From Microbaculum marinisediminis (lineage in GTDB: Bacteria > Pseudomonadota > Alphaproteobacteria > Rhizobiales > Tepidamorphaceae), in the NCBI RefSeq assembly GCF_025397915.1, contig NZ_JALIDZ010000004.1:310001-374000 (forward strand): a stretch of DNA of 64,000 nucleotides, in the 5' to 3' direction. Shown here piece after piece: positions 63,712-64,000 of this stretch. A model generated the notes under the pieces. The model did not search any database, was not told the origin of the DNA, and saw only the letters and a list, made by a program, of their open reading frames with translations. Every line of letters begins with the position of its first letter. Position 1 is the stretch's first letter. Made by a program: the position numbers and the translations under genes.

Positions 63712-64000
63712 GGACGCTCGGGCGAATCCTCGGCCGACTGATCACGGTCACCTTCTCCTATGTGATCGCCTGCGTCGCCGCCGGCCTGATCGTGGCCGGC
63801 AGTTACGTGGTCCAGGCCTACATGGCGGGGCCGGTCGATTTCCCGCGCAGCCAGATCTTCGCCGAGACGCTCTATGTCAGCGGGCTCGTGGCCGCTTTCG
63901 TCGCCGTCTATGCCTTCGCGCCGGCCATCCTGGCCATCGTCGTCGCCGAGGTCTTCGCCATCCGGCGGGCACTCTATTACGTGATCGCCGGCGGGCTCGC
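63708..64000 (+). CDS. Hydrophobic membrane protein, cut off by the window
   Basis: The frame opens with a TTG at 63708 overlapping the rlmN stop (TTGA) and runs beyond the window. 97 residues are visible, with two or three hydrophobic helices: [22 protein letters not shown] and [30 protein letters not shown] do not recognise a family; the gene downstream of rlmN in Hyphomicrobiales is often a small membrane protein of this kind. GGGGGCGG lies upstream as a weak ribosome-binding site. Confidence 0.7.
   Translation, partial: MRTLGRILGRLITVTFSYVIACVAAGLIVAGSYVVQAYMAGPVDFPRSQIFAETLYVSGLVAAFVAVYAFAPAILAIVVAEVFAIRRALYYVIAGGL

Overview
The window is a 64-kb piece of a high-GC alphaproteobacterial chromosome, most likely from the Hyphomicrobiales (Rhizobiales). 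Support comes from the split mutasome imuA-imuB-dnaE2 behind a GTTC-N7-GTTC SOS box, the order ffh-rpsP-rimM-trmD-rplS-leuC, an RpoH promoter of the alphaproteobacterial type at htpG, and lineage families such as TIGR02302, DUF2794, IalB and DUF1223. Coding density is about 90%. I see no prophage, integrase, insertion sequence, CRISPR array, tRNA or rRNA. Genus cannot be decided from this sequence alone.

Layout. 1-0.7 kb: end of a molybdenum hydroxylase large subunit, then palindromic repeats. 1-8.2 kb (minus): SOS mutagenesis cluster imuA, imuB, dnaE2 and an EEP-family nuclease. 8.4-15.1 kb (minus): class II ribonucleotide reductase, an SDR enzyme, PlsC acyltransferase, a YdcF-like protein and ftsEX. 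15.3-17.2 kb (plus): zinc-ribbon membrane protein, hpt and a CpdR-like response regulator, converging on a TIGR02302 membrane protein. 19.9-23 kb (minus): lysA, a small LptM-like lipoprotein and small envelope or unknown genes. 23.2-32.3 kb (minus): leuC, a methyltransferase, then the translation and targeting cluster rplS-trmD-rimM-rpsP-ffh, an IF-1 paralogue and a DEAD-box helicase. 33-38 kb (plus): an endonuclease III-like protein, dapF, mtaB, ftsY and a septation protein A homologue. 38-41.6 kb (minus): a Nudix hydrolase and the cytochrome c maturation operon ccmABCDG, including a 52-codon ccmD. 41.9-47.5 kb: acnA, a DUF1223 protein and htpG. 48-49.2 kb: DUF2794 gene followed by a 0.7-kb tandem array of paired palindromes. 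49.3-64 kb: mixed housekeeping and envelope genes (acetyltransferase, Bax inhibitor-1 family protein, YbbAP transporter divergent from a TesA-like esterase, aldo/keto reductase, ThpR, PhhB, SDR, DUF1232, quinone oxidoreductase, IalB, membrane AraC regulator, alpha/beta hydrolase, rlmN, and a cut-off membrane protein).

How the genes work together. The SOS cluster is a complete mutagenic translesion module with its LexA-type box. Protein export and translation (Ffh, FtsY, S16, L19, RimM, TrmD, IF-1) sit in two nearby groups. Lysine and murein precursor supply is represented by lysA and dapF, cell division by ftsEX and the septation protein, and respiratory cytochrome c assembly by ccm.

No clear new multi-gene system was found. 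The most unusual observations are: (i) an in-frame insert in dnaE2 made of intergenic-type palindromes, (ii) the 4 x ~171-bp array of inverted palindrome pairs, (iii) a helix-hairpin-helix-like extension on ribosomal protein L19 together with low-complexity tails on several neighbouring housekeeping proteins, (iv) a terminator with no gene in front of it upstream of htpG, suggesting a small RNA, and (v) a perfect 19-bp dyad in the qor/ialB divergent region. All functional statements are from sequence reading and recall of families; no database search was run.
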